Assembly (NCBI RefSeq): GCF_042679565.1 | Contig: NZ_JBHTMY010000003.1 | Coordinates: 930,001-994,000 of the forward strand | Length of the DNA stretch: 64,000 nucleotides | Origin: Namhaeicola litoreus | GTDB taxonomy: Bacteria; Bacteroidota; Bacteroidia; Flavobacteriales; Flavobacteriaceae | Reading direction: 5' to 3' | In this document: piece after piece, positions 31,697 through 41,180 of the stretch | How the letters are laid out: each line of letters opens with the position of its first letter | How positions within the stretch are numbered: the first letter of the stretch is position 1 | Notes under the pieces: model-generated | What the model was told of the DNA's origin: nothing | Seen by the model: only the letters and a program-made list of their open reading frames with translations | The model's database searches: none | Translations under genes and position numbers: made by a program

Positions 31697-32737
31697 ATGA
31701 AAAAAAAGAATTTATTAAAAAGTATCTTTCTAATTGCCACATTGGGTCTATTAGTCATCGGATGTAAGGAAGCAGCACCAAAAGATTATGTTACAATAAA
31801 AGGTAAGATTAAGAATAAGAAAAGTGAAAAATTAACGATTCAAGGCAATAATAATTTTTCAAAAGAAATACTTGTCAATGATGATGGTTCTTATAGCGAT
31901 ACTTTAAAAGTTACCGACGGATTTCACGGTATCACAGATGGAACCCAACAGTCTGTTTTACATTTGAGAAATGGTTATGATTTCACCCTGAATTTTGATG
32001 CAAATGACCTTAAAAACACGGTCGAATTAGAAGGGAGAGGTGCGGGTACTAACCAATATATGTTTGATAAAATGGCGTACATTGATGAACTGGATTTAAT
32101 GAATAATATCGATGAAATATTCACCCTTGAAAAGCCTGAATTTGATGCTAAAATGCAAGAGATCCTTAAAAGAAACGAACAATTGCTTGAAGAGGCGGAA
32201 GATTTAGATCCGGAAGTAAAAAAACAAGAACAAGACGCGAATCTCAAAATGATCACCTTTTTTAATAATAATTATGAAGTTGAGCACAGCCGGTTAATGG
32301 CTTTCAAGCCTGGTACTATTTCTCCTAAGTTTAGTTTTCCTGATGTCAATGGCAAGGTAGTATCCTTAGATGACCTCAAAGGGAAATATGTTTATGTAGA
32401 TGTTTGGGCAACTTGGTGTGCGCCATGTAAAAGAGAAATTCCTTTTTTGAAAGAATTGAATGCGCAGTACAAGGGAAAGGATCTCGAAATTGTTAGTTTA
32501 TCTATTGATAAAATTGATGATAAAGAAAAATGGTTGGCCATGGTAAAGGAAGAAAATTTACAAGGCATTCAATTACTTGCGAATCAAGAGTGGAATTCAG
32601 ACTTTGTAAAAGATTACAATATTCAAGGAATACCGAGATTTATTCTGATTGATAAAGAAGGTAAAATTGTGGATGCTGATGCACCAAGACCATCTGATCC
32701 AAGACTCATAGAACTTTTCAACAAATTGGAAATATAA
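31697..32737 (+). CDS. TlpA-like thiol:disulfide lipoprotein (paralogue)
   Basis: A 346-residue lipoprotein (lipid Cys23 in LLVIGC). It has the same build as the preceding protein but a shorter middle: beta-rich N-domain to about residue 110, a coiled-coil-like stretch rich in Glu/Lys (about 150-190) and a thioredoxin domain with WCAPC at about 240-244. The C-terminal domains of the two are near repeats of each other (WATWC-x-PCKREIP, GIPRFILIDKEGKIVDADAPRPS). The different middle residue (Gly or Ala) in CxPC may tune redox potential. A terminator follows directly. Confidence 0.87.
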   Translation: MKKKNLLKSIFLIATLGLLVIGCKEAAPKDYVTIKGKIKNKKSEKLTIQGNNNFSKEILVNDDGSYSDTLKVTDGFHGITDGTQQSVLHLRNGYDFTLNFDANDLKNTVELEGRGAGTNQYMFDKMAYIDELDLMNNIDEIFTLEKPEFDAKMQEILKRNEQLLEEAEDLDPEVKKQEQDANLKMITFFNNNYEVEHSRLMAFKPGTISPKFSFPDVNGKVVSLDDLKGKYVYVDVWATWCAPCKREIPFLKELNAQYKGKDLEIVSLSIDKIDDKEKWLAMVKEENLQGIQLLANQEWNSDFVKDYNIQGIPRFILIDKEGKIVDADAPRPSDPRLIELFNKLEI

Positions 32738-32738
32738 G

Positions 32739-32764
32739 AAGAGAGGCGAAAGCCTCTTTTTTTA
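32739..32764 (+). terminator. Rho-independent terminator after TlpA pair
   Basis: Stem AGAGGC (32742-32747) with GAAA tetraloop and GCCTCT, extended by weaker pairs, followed by a long T tract. It reaches the stop codon of the convergent phospholipase D-like gene. Confidence 0.85.
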
Positions 32765-34690
32765 TTTATACTTAACTGGAACAGGGGTAGAATTTACCAA
32801 ATCTAAGACATAATTGTATTCATATTGTTTTGCCAACTCTTTGTCCTGACAAATAAGCACTGATTCATGACTTTTATCTGCTGACCATTTATCGAGGTTA
32901 AAACTGCCAACTGAAACAACAAAACGATCTAGCATAAATGATTTTGAGTGCATATATTGAAAATAAAACCAGACATCAATATTCTTTTTTTGTTGTGCTG
33001 CACGTAAAAATGGATAATTTCTGTGCGCTGCCTTTCTATCTAGTTTTTCCGCTACCACAGGGTATGCTTTTCCAAATAACCACTTATCATTTTTGACAAA
33101 CGATTGTCTTTTCATGTGGCTGCTCAATTCACCATAACCACCATCAATTCCATTTGAAATTAAATTAATTTCTTTCCCATTTTCGCCCAATTCAAACAGT
33201 TTATTCCAAAGTTGTTGTTCCCAACCTTCAAAAAAAGAATACGCATTTTTATCCTTTAAATTAAAATTTACCTTGCCAGTATTTAAGTCGATTTTATATT
33301 TGACTTGATTTAAATATTGCAAATAAACTTTTGCAATCAAATTTTTATCATTTTGCGGACCTTGAATAATATACCTGCACACTCCCATCATCCGAGAATC
33401 TGGATTTTCCAATTTTTCTTGATAGATCGCTGTACCTCTTTTTTTATCTAAAACTTCGGCATCAAGTCTACTACTCAAAGATTTTTGAAAATCTTTTATA
33501 TATCGGATCTGATCTTCAGTACATTTTTTTTGATAATTATATTTTTCTAGAATTTCTATTACACTTTTAGAAATATCGGTCACGGCAGGGCCCCTCACCA
33601 ACAAATCAGAATCCCGACTTTGATGATTAAATCCTGTTGAAATATTATCACTGTTTAATATATTCTGACCTCCAACAATAGCGGTTTCCTCATCAAAAAC
33701 CCATATTTTATTGTGAAACAAAGCCCTTTTATGATTGTCATATTTTAGAAGGTCATCGGCGTAAATAACTGTAATGTTGTTCTTAGGAAACTCCTTTAAT
33801 CCCTTTTTCATCATTAATTTTGTCCAAACTTTCTCTACCACTAAAACGATATGCACTCCTTCCTTTGACTTTTTAATTAATTCATTGGCCATTACCATAG
33901 CACTTGAATCTTTATAAAAAGACATCACCGCAATTAAAATGCTTTTCTTGGCATTTCTTACTAATTCTAACTTTTTATCAAAGGAATAGCCGTTTTCCAG
34001 TAATTCTAATTCATTTCCAAAAGTCAAATTTGTTCCTGAAAGTTGGTCTACTAACTGATGAAAATTTTGAGAAAAAAATTCAGAACTAATTGTATCATAA
34101 TCTATTAATGTTCTTTTTTTATCGTAAAACTTTAAACTTTCTCTAAGTTGTTTTACAGGAGGATGATTAAGACTTTTCCAATCAAAAAACTGATAATAGT
34201 CTTTACTGAACTTATATGATTTTAAAGAATAAAGCTGTCTTTGGAATGCGTTTTTTTTGGCTTCCAAAAAATCTTCACCTTTAAAATTTTCTATATAGGC
34301 TACTTCATTTAGTGTATAAAGGTTTTGAATAGATTCAGGCGCTAAAAAAAGTTCTGATACAATTGTAGAATCTTCATTATTAATCAAGAAAGTCAAATCA
34401 TTTGGCAGGAGATCTACTTTTTCGTAATTTATATTGAAGAATTCTAAACTTGACAAGGGTGATTTGTTCAAATAAGGTATGTATTCTGAATTAAAATAAA
34501 GATCGATATTCTCAATGTTTGTTTTAAAAGAACTAACAGCTTCAGATCCAAATAATGAAGGCTTTTCAGTTTTACTTTTACTTGGCGTCACATCAGATTT
34601 AAAGGCATACAAGTCTTTCTGAGCATAAACCTTGATGGTGAATGCCAGTACTAAAATAATTTGAATATAGCTTTTAAAACAAACCAACAT
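32762..34690 (-). CDS. Secreted phospholipase D-like (HKD) protein
   Basis: A 642-residue exported protein with signal peptide (about 1-23, cut after VYA). Both PLD catalytic motifs are complete: H-N-K-x4-D with GGQN near residues 317-335 and H-S-K-x4-D with GSFN near 575-595. A helical N-terminal region of about 215 residues precedes them. The architecture resembles cardiolipin synthases and secreted phospholipases, but lacks the membrane helices of ClsA. It may act on lipids in the periplasm or outside the cell. It is monocistronic and converges on the TlpA pair. Confidence 0.83.
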   Translation of the reverse strand: MLVCFKSYIQIILVLAFTIKVYAQKDLYAFKSDVTPSKSKTEKPSLFGSEAVSSFKTNIENIDLYFNSEYIPYLNKSPLSSLEFFNINYEKVDLLPNDLTFLINNEDSTIVSELFLAPESIQNLYTLNEVAYIENFKGEDFLEAKKNAFQRQLYSLKSYKFSKDYYQFFDWKSLNHPPVKQLRESLKFYDKKRTLIDYDTISSEFFSQNFHQLVDQLSGTNLTFGNELELLENGYSFDKKLELVRNAKKSILIAVMSFYKDSSAMVMANELIKKSKEGVHIVLVVEKVWTKLMMKKGLKEFPKNNITVIYADDLLKYDNHKRALFHNKIWVFDEETAIVGGQNILNSDNISTGFNHQSRDSDLLVRGPAVTDISKSVIEILEKYNYQKKCTEDQIRYIKDFQKSLSSRLDAEVLDKKRGTAIYQEKLENPDSRMMGVCRYIIQGPQNDKNLIAKVYLQYLNQVKYKIDLNTGKVNFNLKDKNAYSFFEGWEQQLWNKLFELGENGKEINLISNGIDGGYGELSSHMKRQSFVKNDKWLFGKAYPVVAEKLDRKAAHRNYPFLRAAQQKKNIDVWFYFQYMHSKSFMLDRFVVSVGSFNLDKWSADKSHESVLICQDKELAKQYEYNYVLDLVNSTPVPVKYK

Positions 34691-34806
34691 ATAACGGATC
34701 GTATTTCGAAACTTTAATAATAAATTTAAAAAAAAATATTTTGTTGAAGTTTAATTTGAATAAAAATGATAAATTTAAACCAATATCAACCAAAATCAAA
34801 TCATTT

Positions 34807-35670
34807 ATGAAATTATTAAACCAAACCATTAAATTTTACTTGACACTTGTATTAGTAGGTGTTCTTGTAATGTCTTGTGCCCGGATTGATTATCCTAGCA
34901 TATCTTCAAACCCAACAAACAATTATCAATACGGCCAGGTGATATGGCATGATCTCATTACACCAAATCCTGAAAAGGCCATGGAGTTTTATGCTTCGAT
35001 GTTTGGCTGGACTTATGAAACGCTTGGTAAAGAGGGCAGTCAACAATACCATGTCATTTATAACAACGGGAAAGCCATCGGTGGAATTATTGAGTTAAAT
35101 GCAACAGAGCATCCGGCAGGAGAATGGCTGAGTTCTATTTCTGTACCTGATGTTGAAAAAGCAGTTGCCTACAATACTCAAAAAGGAGGTAAAACCATGT
35201 TTAAAATTGCTCATTTTCAAGGGAGAGGTAAATCTGCTTTGGTAAGGGATCCACAAGGGGCATACATTTCTTTTGTGCACTCCGACAGTGGAGATCCTAC
35301 ATTTGTTTCTGAAAATAATAACTGGCTTTGGAATGAATTATGGACAAGTGATTTGGATGCATCACTCATTTACTATCAAGGTTTAGTGCCCTATAAAGCC
35401 AATAAAGTGGAGGGTCAAACTGTTCCTTATTTTTTGTTTGAAAATAATGGCAATAAACTATCAGGCGTAATGAAAAATCCTGTAGAAAACATGCGTTCTG
35501 CATGGGTTCCTTATATTAAGGTAACGGATGTAAATGCAATTTCTGAGAAGGCTGAAACTTTAGGGGCAGTAATCATGCTTGAACCGGATCAGAGCATCAG
35601 AAATAATACTGTCGCCATTATCCAAGATCCCAATGGAGCTCCCTTTGCAGTTCAAATTTGGAATAACTAA
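34807..35670 (+). CDS. Lipoprotein with two VOC (glyoxalase-like) domains
   Basis: A 287-residue lipoprotein. ATG 34807 is chosen over an upstream TTG because it gives a normal lipoprotein signal with lipid Cys24 (LVMSC). Two VOC domains follow: about 40-155 (VIWHDLITPNPEKAMEFYASMFGW) and about 165-287 (NELWTSDLDASLIYYQGL). VOC domains bind metal in glyoxalases or carry antibiotics; the metal ligands are not fully visible. A tether to the envelope is unusual for the family. A small lipoprotein gene follows after 15 bp. Confidence 0.75.
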   Translation: MKLLNQTIKFYLTLVLVGVLVMSCARIDYPSISSNPTNNYQYGQVIWHDLITPNPEKAMEFYASMFGWTYETLGKEGSQQYHVIYNNGKAIGGIIELNATEHPAGEWLSSISVPDVEKAVAYNTQKGGKTMFKIAHFQGRGKSALVRDPQGAYISFVHSDSGDPTFVSENNNWLWNELWTSDLDASLIYYQGLVPYKANKVEGQTVPYFLFENNGNKLSGVMKNPVENMRSAWVPYIKVTDVNAISEKAETLGAVIMLEPDQSIRNNTVAIIQDPNGAPFAVQIWNN

Positions 35671-35685
35671 TTAAATCTTTTCGTT

Positions 35686-35856
35686 ATGAAACTTAAAAAA
35701 ATAATATCTATCATACTTTTACTTTTTGTCTTTTTTATTCTTGAATCTTGCAGCAGCATGCATACAAATGTTGGTCTCGACATGACCTTTGGACCCAATG
35801 GTCCGCGCGTTACCCCAAGTGTAGGCGTAAATATGTATGGCGGAGGTAGGTGGTAG
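35686..35856 (+). CDS. 56-residue lipoprotein of unknown function
   Basis: A short gene: Met-Lys-Leu-Lys-Lys, a hydrophobic stretch to residue 19, lipobox FILESC (Cys22), then a 34-residue mature part rich in Gly, Asn and Met ending in MYGGGRW. It has a typical Bacteroidota lipoprotein layout and is followed by a strong terminator, supporting translation. It sits 15 bp after the VOC lipoprotein gene and may share its transcript. I do not recognise the family. Confidence 0.7.
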   Translation: MKLKKIISIILLLFVFFILESCSSMHTNVGLDMTFGPNGPRVTPSVGVNMYGGGRW

Positions 35857-35880
35857 ATTTAAAAAATCACTATTTTGAAG

Positions 35881-35916
35881 TGCCCCCAAAAAGTTAAACT
35901 ATTTGGGGGCATTTTT
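35881..35916 (+). terminator. Rho-independent terminator (rightward)
   Basis: Perfect 10-bp stem TGCCCCCAAA with TTTGGGGGCA (35902-35911), loop 11 nt, followed by T5. It ends the small-lipoprotein transcript and abuts the stop of the leftward thioesterase gene. Confidence 0.85.
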
Positions 35917-36307
35917 ATGGTTTTAGTAATCGGATCATATCTTCTGTTATTCGTTTAGGTCTATGACTTTGGGCATCTATTAAACACCATGTTGACTTCA
36001 CTTTAACCAAAATTGTCTCACCTATTTTTATTTCCACATATCTATCAGACAGTACACCTTTCGAAGTGCCAACCCAAGTTGATATAGTTAATACGTCATT
36101 TAAAAGTGCCGACTTAAAATACTCGATCACATGTTTTCTTACCACCCAATAATAATCCTGCACATGATCTTTGGCTAGCTCTTCCCAATGTAATTTTGCA
36201 ATTTCATTCACCCATTCTAAATAAACGACATTATTAACATGATGTAAGCGATCAATATCTTTAGCTTCTACTTTTTTGGTAATGGTATATTTAGACGAAT
36301 AAATCAT
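35915..36307 (-). CDS. Acyl-CoA thioesterase, YbgC/4-hydroxybenzoyl-CoA type
   Basis: A 130-residue hot-dog protein. The family signature is IDRLHHVNNVVYLEWVNEI near residues 18-36, with the His-x-Asn (HHVNN) and the Glu used by 4HBT thioesterases (the usual Asp is replaced by His/Asn here). It hydrolyses acyl-CoA. It begins 3 bp after hisIE in the same direction, so it is the last gene of the his operon transcript, apparently without a functional link. Confidence 0.8.
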   Translation of the reverse strand: MIYSSKYTITKKVEAKDIDRLHHVNNVVYLEWVNEIAKLHWEELAKDHVQDYYWVVRKHVIEYFKSALLNDVLTISTWVGTSKGVLSDRYVEIKIGETILVKVKSTWCLIDAQSHRPKRITEDMIRLLKP

Positions 36308-36310
36308 AAC

Positions 36311-36916
36311 TCAGGCTTTGTGTCTTTGTTTCAAAATAGAAAGAACATCTTTTAATGAATAACCTTTGGCCTGTAATAAAATTAAATAGTGAAAGAGTAA
36401 ATCTGCAGATTCGTTTAAAAACAATTCATCATTATCGTCTTTTGCCTCAATCACAACTTCTACGGCTTCCTCTCCTACTTTCTGAGCGATCTTATTGATT
36501 CCTTTATCAAAAAGTGATTTTACATAAGAAGATTTATTTTCAACATCTTCTCTTCTGTTTTCAATAACTTTTTCAAGTTTTGAAATAAAATCAAATTCTG
36601 AGCTGTTTTGTTCGCCCCAACAATTATCTGTTCCTTTATGGCAAGTAGGCCCGATAGGATTTACCTGAACAAGTAAAGTATCTTGGTCACAATCGTTTTT
36701 CATACTGACAAAATGGAGAAAATTTCCACTTTCCTCGCCCTTTGTCCATAATCTATTTTTACTTCGACTAAAAAAAGTAACTTTCTTTAATTCATATGTT
36801 TTTTTAATGGCATCTTCATTCATATAACCTAGCATCAAGACTGTTTTTGTTTCAGCATCTTGAATTATGGCCGGAATCAAACCATTATCGAACTTTGAAA
36901 AATCTATTTGTATCAT
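36311..36916 (-). CDS. hisIE: Bifunctional phosphoribosyl-AMP cyclohydrolase/phosphoribosyl-ATP pyrophosphatase
   Basis: A 201-residue fusion. The cyclohydrolase half (about 1-110) shows VLMLGYMNEDAIKKT, zinc Cys residues in DCDQDTLLVQV and GPTCHKGTDNCW. The pyrophosphatase half (about 112-201) has KVGEEAVEVVIEAKDDNDELFLNESADLLFHYLILL. It performs steps 2 and 3 of histidine synthesis (PR-ATP to PR-AMP to ProFAR). The gene overlaps hisF by 4 bp (ATGA), indicating translational coupling. Typical length. Confidence 0.95.
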   Translation of the reverse strand: MIQIDFSKFDNGLIPAIIQDAETKTVLMLGYMNEDAIKKTYELKKVTFFSRSKNRLWTKGEESGNFLHFVSMKNDCDQDTLLVQVNPIGPTCHKGTDNCWGEQNSSEFDFISKLEKVIENRREDVENKSSYVKSLFDKGINKIAQKVGEEAVEVVIEAKDDNDELFLNESADLLFHYLILLQAKGYSLKDVLSILKQRHKA

Positions 36917-37668
36917 AATCTCATGGCAATTCCTTGCCCATTTAAATATTGTTTTAAGAAGTTTATTTCCATTTCTTTATAGTGAAATACACTTGCTGCT
37001 AAAGCTGCGTCTGCTAAACCCAACTTAAAGGCATCCGCAAAGTCTTCCTTTTTTCCTGCACCTCCTGAGGCAATAACTGGTATATTAATTAATTCTGTCA
37101 TTCTTTTTAAAGCTTGATTGGCAAAACCACTTTTGGTACCGTCATGATCCATGGATGTAAACAGTATCTCTCCTGCACCCCTTTGTTCAACTTCCTTAAC
37201 CCAATCGAATAGGTCAATATCTGTAGGTACTTTCCCTCCCACCAAATGAACTTTCCAATGTCCGTTAATTTGTTTCGCATCTACAGCCACAACAATACAC
37301 TGTGCGCCGAATTTATTCGATAGTTCATTGATCAGGTTTGGATTTTTAACTGCAGATGAGTTTATGGAAATTTTATCTGCACCTGCATGTAAAAGATCAT
37401 AAACATTTGAAATAGAGGAAATACCACCCCCAACTGTAAAAGGAATGTTGATCTGTTGTGCCACTTTAGTCACTAAATCTATCAATGTTTTTCTTCTTTC
37501 TTCTGTGGCAGAAATATCCAAGAATACCAATTCATCTGCCCCAGTTTGACTGTAATATTTGGCTAATTCTACAGGATCTCCAGCATCCTGAAGATCTAAA
37601 AAATTGATCCCTTTCACTGTTCTTCCATTTTTAATATCCAAACAAGGAATGATTCTTTTTGTAATCAT
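36913..37668 (-). CDS. hisF: Imidazole glycerol phosphate synthase, cyclase subunit
   Basis: A 251-residue TIM barrel: catalytic Asp in IPCLDIKNGRTVKG at the start and Asp in FTSMDHDGTKSGF, with phosphate-binding GGGISS and ASGGAGK segments. It uses ammonia from HisH to convert PRFAR to IGP and AICAR. It lies 1 bp after hisA and overlaps hisIE by 4 bp. Confidence 0.96.
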   Translation of the reverse strand: MITKRIIPCLDIKNGRTVKGINFLDLQDAGDPVELAKYYSQTGADELVFLDISATEERRKTLIDLVTKVAQQINIPFTVGGGISSISNVYDLLHAGADKISINSSAVKNPNLINELSNKFGAQCIVVAVDAKQINGHWKVHLVGGKVPTDIDLFDWVKEVEQRGAGEILFTSMDHDGTKSGFANQALKRMTELINIPVIASGGAGKKEDFADAFKLGLADAALAASVFHYKEMEINFLKQYLNGQGIAMRL

Positions 37669-37669
37669 T

Positions 37670-38398
37670 TTAATCGTTTAATATAAATTTAGTCAAATCA
37701 GCTAGTGAAATTCTATTTTCATAGATGGCCTTTCCAATGATAGCTCCTTCACATCCTAATTTTTTTAAATCTTCTAAATCATTTATCGTCGTAATTCCAC
37801 CACTTGCAATGAGATTAATTTCTGGTAATTTAATCAACATCTCTTTATACAAGTCTAATGATGGACCTTGAAGCATACCATCTTTTGCAATATCTGTACT
37901 AATAACATATTTAATTCCTTTTTTTTGATAAGCTTCTACGAAAGGAATCACATCCATTTCAGATGCCTCGAGCCAACCATTTGTAGAAATTTTTCCATGA
38001 TCAGTATCAGCACCTAAAATAATTTTCTCATTACCATATTTCTTCAGCCACTTTTGAAATAAATCTGGATTTTTTACTGCGATACTACCACCCGTTACTT
38101 GTTTTGCTCCTGATTCATATGCAATACGAATATCTTCATCTGATTTAATGCCTCCACCAAAATCGATGTATAAAGCAGTTCTAGTTGCTATTTTTTCAAG
38201 AATTTTGTGGTTATGAATTTTGCTGGACTTCGCTCCGTCCAAATCTACCAAATGTAAATATTGTATTCCGTTCGCCTCAAATTCTTTCGCCACTTCAAGA
38301 GGGTCTTCATTATAAATAATTTGTGTATTGTAGTCCCCTTTGGTTAACCTTACGCATTTGCCATTAATAATATCTATTGCCGGAATTATTCTCATCAA
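37670..38398 (-). CDS. hisA: ProFAR isomerase
   Basis: A 242-residue TIM barrel related to HisF: MRIIPAIDIINGKCVRL and the second catalytic Asp in ISTDIAKDGMLQGPSLD. It carries out the Amadori isomerisation of ProFAR to PRFAR. Two Met codons start the frame; ATG 38395 is equally possible. One bp after hisH, 1 bp before hisF. Confidence 0.95.
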   Translation of the reverse strand: MMRIIPAIDIINGKCVRLTKGDYNTQIIYNEDPLEVAKEFEANGIQYLHLVDLDGAKSSKIHNHKILEKIATRTALYIDFGGGIKSDEDIRIAYESGAKQVTGGSIAVKNPDLFQKWLKKYGNEKIILGADTDHGKISTNGWLEASEMDVIPFVEAYQKKGIKYVISTDIAKDGMLQGPSLDLYKEMLIKLPEINLIASGGITTINDLEDLKKLGCEGAIIGKAIYENRISLADLTKFILND

Positions 38399-38399
38399 C

Positions 38400-38996
38400 T
38401 TATAATTTTAAAAAATTATCTAACAATTTTTCACCAGCTAAACTACTTTTTTCAGGATGAAACTGAACCCCATAAAAATTATCTTTTTGAATTGCGGTAC
38501 AATAGTCAAACCCATAAAATGAAGTCGCAATAGCATAATTGTTTTTGGGAATATAAAAACTGTGCACCAAATACATATATTCATTTTCCGCAATCTCTTC
38601 GAAAAGCGGTGATTTTAATTGTTTGATTTGGTTCCAACCAATTTGCGGAACCTTTACTGAACTTGGAAATTTCAATACAGGAACATCAAAAACACCTATT
38701 CCTTCAGTAAAACCTTCTTCATTTGCTCCACAAAGCAGCTGCATACCGAGGCAAATTCCCAAAACAGGTTGTGTCAATTTAGAAATGATCTGGTCTAATT
38801 TTTTTTCTTTTAGAATTTCCATGGTACTGCTCGCCTCACCTACGCCCGGAAAAATCACCTTATCTGCCTGTTGAATTACATCCGCATCTTCAGATAATTG
38901 CGCCTCATAACCCAGTCTGTTTAAAGCAAATTTTACGGATTGCACATTTCCCGCTCCGTAATCAATTAAAACAATGTTTTGTTTTGTATTCATCAT
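38400..38996 (-). CDS. hisH: Imidazole glycerol phosphate synthase, glutaminase subunit
   Basis: A 198-residue class I glutamine amidotransferase. Nucleophile Cys82 is in LGICLGMQLL, and the His-Glu pair appears in VQFHPEKSS near the C-terminus. It supplies ammonia to HisF through a tunnel. It overlaps the hisB stop by 1 bp (TAATG-type junction). Two adjacent Met codons leave the start uncertain by one codon. Confidence 0.95.
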   Translation of the reverse strand: MMNTKQNIVLIDYGAGNVQSVKFALNRLGYEAQLSEDADVIQQADKVIFPGVGEASSTMEILKEKKLDQIISKLTQPVLGICLGMQLLCGANEEGFTEGIGVFDVPVLKFPSSVKVPQIGWNQIKQLKSPLFEEIAENEYMYLVHSFYIPKNNYAIATSFYGFDYCTAIQKDNFYGVQFHPEKSSLAGEKLLDNFLKL

Positions 38997-40129
38997 TACA
39001 ACAATCCTTTGGTACTTGGTAGAATTAGTTTATCAGGGTCTCTTTTTATAGCTACTTTGATCGCTTTTGCAAATGATTTAAAAATTGCTTCAATTTTATG
39101 GTGTTCATTATTTCCTTCTGCCTTAATATTTAGGTTTGCCCTCGCACCATCTGTAAATGATTTAAAAAAATGAAAGAACATCTCTGTAGGCATTTCTCCA
39201 ATTTTTTCTCTTTTAAATTCTGCATCCCATACCAACCAATTCCTTCCTCCAAAATCAATAGCAACTTGAGCCAGACAGTCGTCCATGGGCAAGGTAAAAC
39301 CATATCGTTCAATACCTAATTTATTTCCTAATGACGAATGAAAAACCTCTCCCAAAGCAATAGCCGTGTCTTCAATCGTATGGTGCTCATCTACCTCTAA
39401 GTCTCCCTTTACCGAGATATTGAGGTCCATTCCTCCATGACGCGCCAACTGATCTAACATGTGATCAAAAAATGGCAGACCTGTATCTATTTTAGATTTA
39501 CCCGTTCCATCGAGATTTAGTTCAATTTTTATATCAGTTTCATTGGTTTTTCTCTCTATGGTTGCTTTTCTTTTATTTAATTTTAAAAAAGCATAAATCT
39601 CTTCCCATGAAGTTGTTTCAAGACAAATCCAGCGATCTAATTCATTTCTTTTTACACTCAATTCATCCTTTCCCAAATCACTTTGATTATTGATGTAAAT
39701 AGCTTTTGCATTTAGGTTTTTAGCTAATTCTACATCCGTAATTCTATCACCAATAACAAATGAATTTTCGAGATCATATTTATCGGAAAAATATTTGGTC
39801 AGTAAACCGGTTCGCGGTTTTCTATTTGGAGAATTTTCTTCAGGATAACTTGGATCTATGAATTGTTCTTCAAAAAAAACACCTTCATTTTCAAAAGTTT
39901 TGATGATGAGGTTATGAACGGGCCAAAAAGTGCTTTCAGGAAATGAATCTGTACCTAAACCATCTTGATTGGTAATCATGACCAATTCAAAATCAAATTC
40001 CTTTACTATTTTAGATAAATTTGAAAACACCTTTGGATAAAAAACAAGTTTTTCGAAACCATCAACTTGTAAGTCTTCAGGTTCTTTTATCAAGGTTCCA
40101 TCTCTATCAATAAATAATACTTTTTTCAT
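38996..40129 (-). CDS. hisB: Bifunctional histidinol-phosphatase/imidazoleglycerol-phosphate dehydratase
   Basis: A 377-residue fusion. The N-terminal HAD phosphatase (about 1-165) has the DxD motif FIDRDGTLIKEP and a late GDRITDVELA. The C-terminal dehydratase (about 185-377) has FDHMLDQLARHGGMDL, DEHHTIEDTAIALGEV and the final EGNNEHHKIEAIFKSFAKAI. It does two nonadjacent steps, IGP dehydration and histidinol-phosphate hydrolysis. The fusion is shared by enterobacteria and many Bacteroidota. One bp from hisC. Confidence 0.96.
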   Translation of the reverse strand: MKKVLFIDRDGTLIKEPEDLQVDGFEKLVFYPKVFSNLSKIVKEFDFELVMITNQDGLGTDSFPESTFWPVHNLIIKTFENEGVFFEEQFIDPSYPEENSPNRKPRTGLLTKYFSDKYDLENSFVIGDRITDVELAKNLNAKAIYINNQSDLGKDELSVKRNELDRWICLETTSWEEIYAFLKLNKRKATIERKTNETDIKIELNLDGTGKSKIDTGLPFFDHMLDQLARHGGMDLNISVKGDLEVDEHHTIEDTAIALGEVFHSSLGNKLGIERYGFTLPMDDCLAQVAIDFGGRNWLVWDAEFKREKIGEMPTEMFFHFFKSFTDGARANLNIKAEGNNEHHKIEAIFKSFAKAIKVAIKRDPDKLILPSTKGLL

Positions 40130-40130
40130 A

Positions 40131-41180
40131 TTAATCCAGATTTGTAAAAATATCCATTAGTGAGGTCATTTCTTGCTGCGTTCCGATTGTAAACCTCAAG
40201 CAATTTTCACATAAAGGCTCATGTGTTCTATTTCGTACTACTACTCCTTTTTCAATTAATTGTCTATATCGTAAATTGGCATTATCAACTTTAACAAGCA
40301 CAAAATTAGCATCGGAAGGAAAGACTTTTAACACTTTTTTATTTTTATTTAAATAATTTATAAACAAACTTTTAGATGTATTTATTTCACTTACTTCTTT
40401 ATTTATTAATCTATAGTTGTCAAGTTTTTCGATCGCTGCATTTTGTGTTAAAATATTGATATTATAAGGTGGTTTTATTTTATTTAAAACCTCTATAATT
40501 TCTTTTGAGCCATAACAGATTCCCAACCTAATGGCAGCGGATCCGAGGGCTTTTGAAAAAGTTTGGGTGACAATCAAATTTGGATATTTTTCAAGCTTTT
40601 CAATCCAACTCTTCTCATTGCTGAAATCTATATAAGCCTCGTCTATTACAACAATTCCATCAAAATTATCAAGAATTTTCTCTATCGAACGTACTCTTAT
40701 ATTATTTCCTGTAGGATTATTCGGGGAGCATATAAGAATTAATTTAGTATTATCATCAATAGAATCTAATATGAGATTGGTATTTGGCTGAAAGGCTTCA
40801 TCTAGCAGCACTTCCTTAACGTTTATATCATTGAGGTTCGCCAGAACTTTATACATGCCATAAGTTGGAGGAAGTATGATCACATTGTCCCGACCGGGGT
40901 TACAAAACGCTCTAAAAATTAAATCTAAAATTTCATCACTTCCATTGCCCAACAAGATATTCTCAATGTTAACACCTTTTATATCAGCTAATTTTGCTTT
41001 CACGCTTCTCTGCTGAGGATCGGGATATCGATTTAGACCATTTTCATAGGGGTTTTCATTCGCATCAATAAATACTTTATCCGCACCCAGTTCTTTAAAT
41101 TCATCTCGAGCAGAAGAATAAGCGTTCATTTTTATAACGTTTGGCCTGATTAATTTTTGTAAGTTAAAATTTGCACTCAT
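40131..41180 (-). CDS. hisC: Histidinol-phosphate aminotransferase
   Basis: A 349-residue class I/II PLP aminotransferase. The PLP Lys lies in TQTFSKALGSAAIRLG, with the Asn/Asp/Tyr set in SPNNPTGN and VIDEAYIDFS. It converts imidazole acetol phosphate and glutamate to histidinol phosphate. It overlaps hisD by 4 bp and sits 1 bp from hisB. Typical length. Confidence 0.95.
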   Translation of the reverse strand: MSANFNLQKLIRPNVIKMNAYSSARDEFKELGADKVFIDANENPYENGLNRYPDPQQRSVKAKLADIKGVNIENILLGNGSDEILDLIFRAFCNPGRDNVIILPPTYGMYKVLANLNDINVKEVLLDEAFQPNTNLILDSIDDNTKLILICSPNNPTGNNIRVRSIEKILDNFDGIVVIDEAYIDFSNEKSWIEKLEKYPNLIVTQTFSKALGSAAIRLGICYGSKEIIEVLNKIKPPYNINILTQNAAIEKLDNYRLINKEVSEINTSKSLFINYLNKNKKVLKVFPSDANFVLVKVDNANLRYRQLIEKGVVVRNRTHEPLCENCLRFTIGTQQEMTSLMDIFTNLD

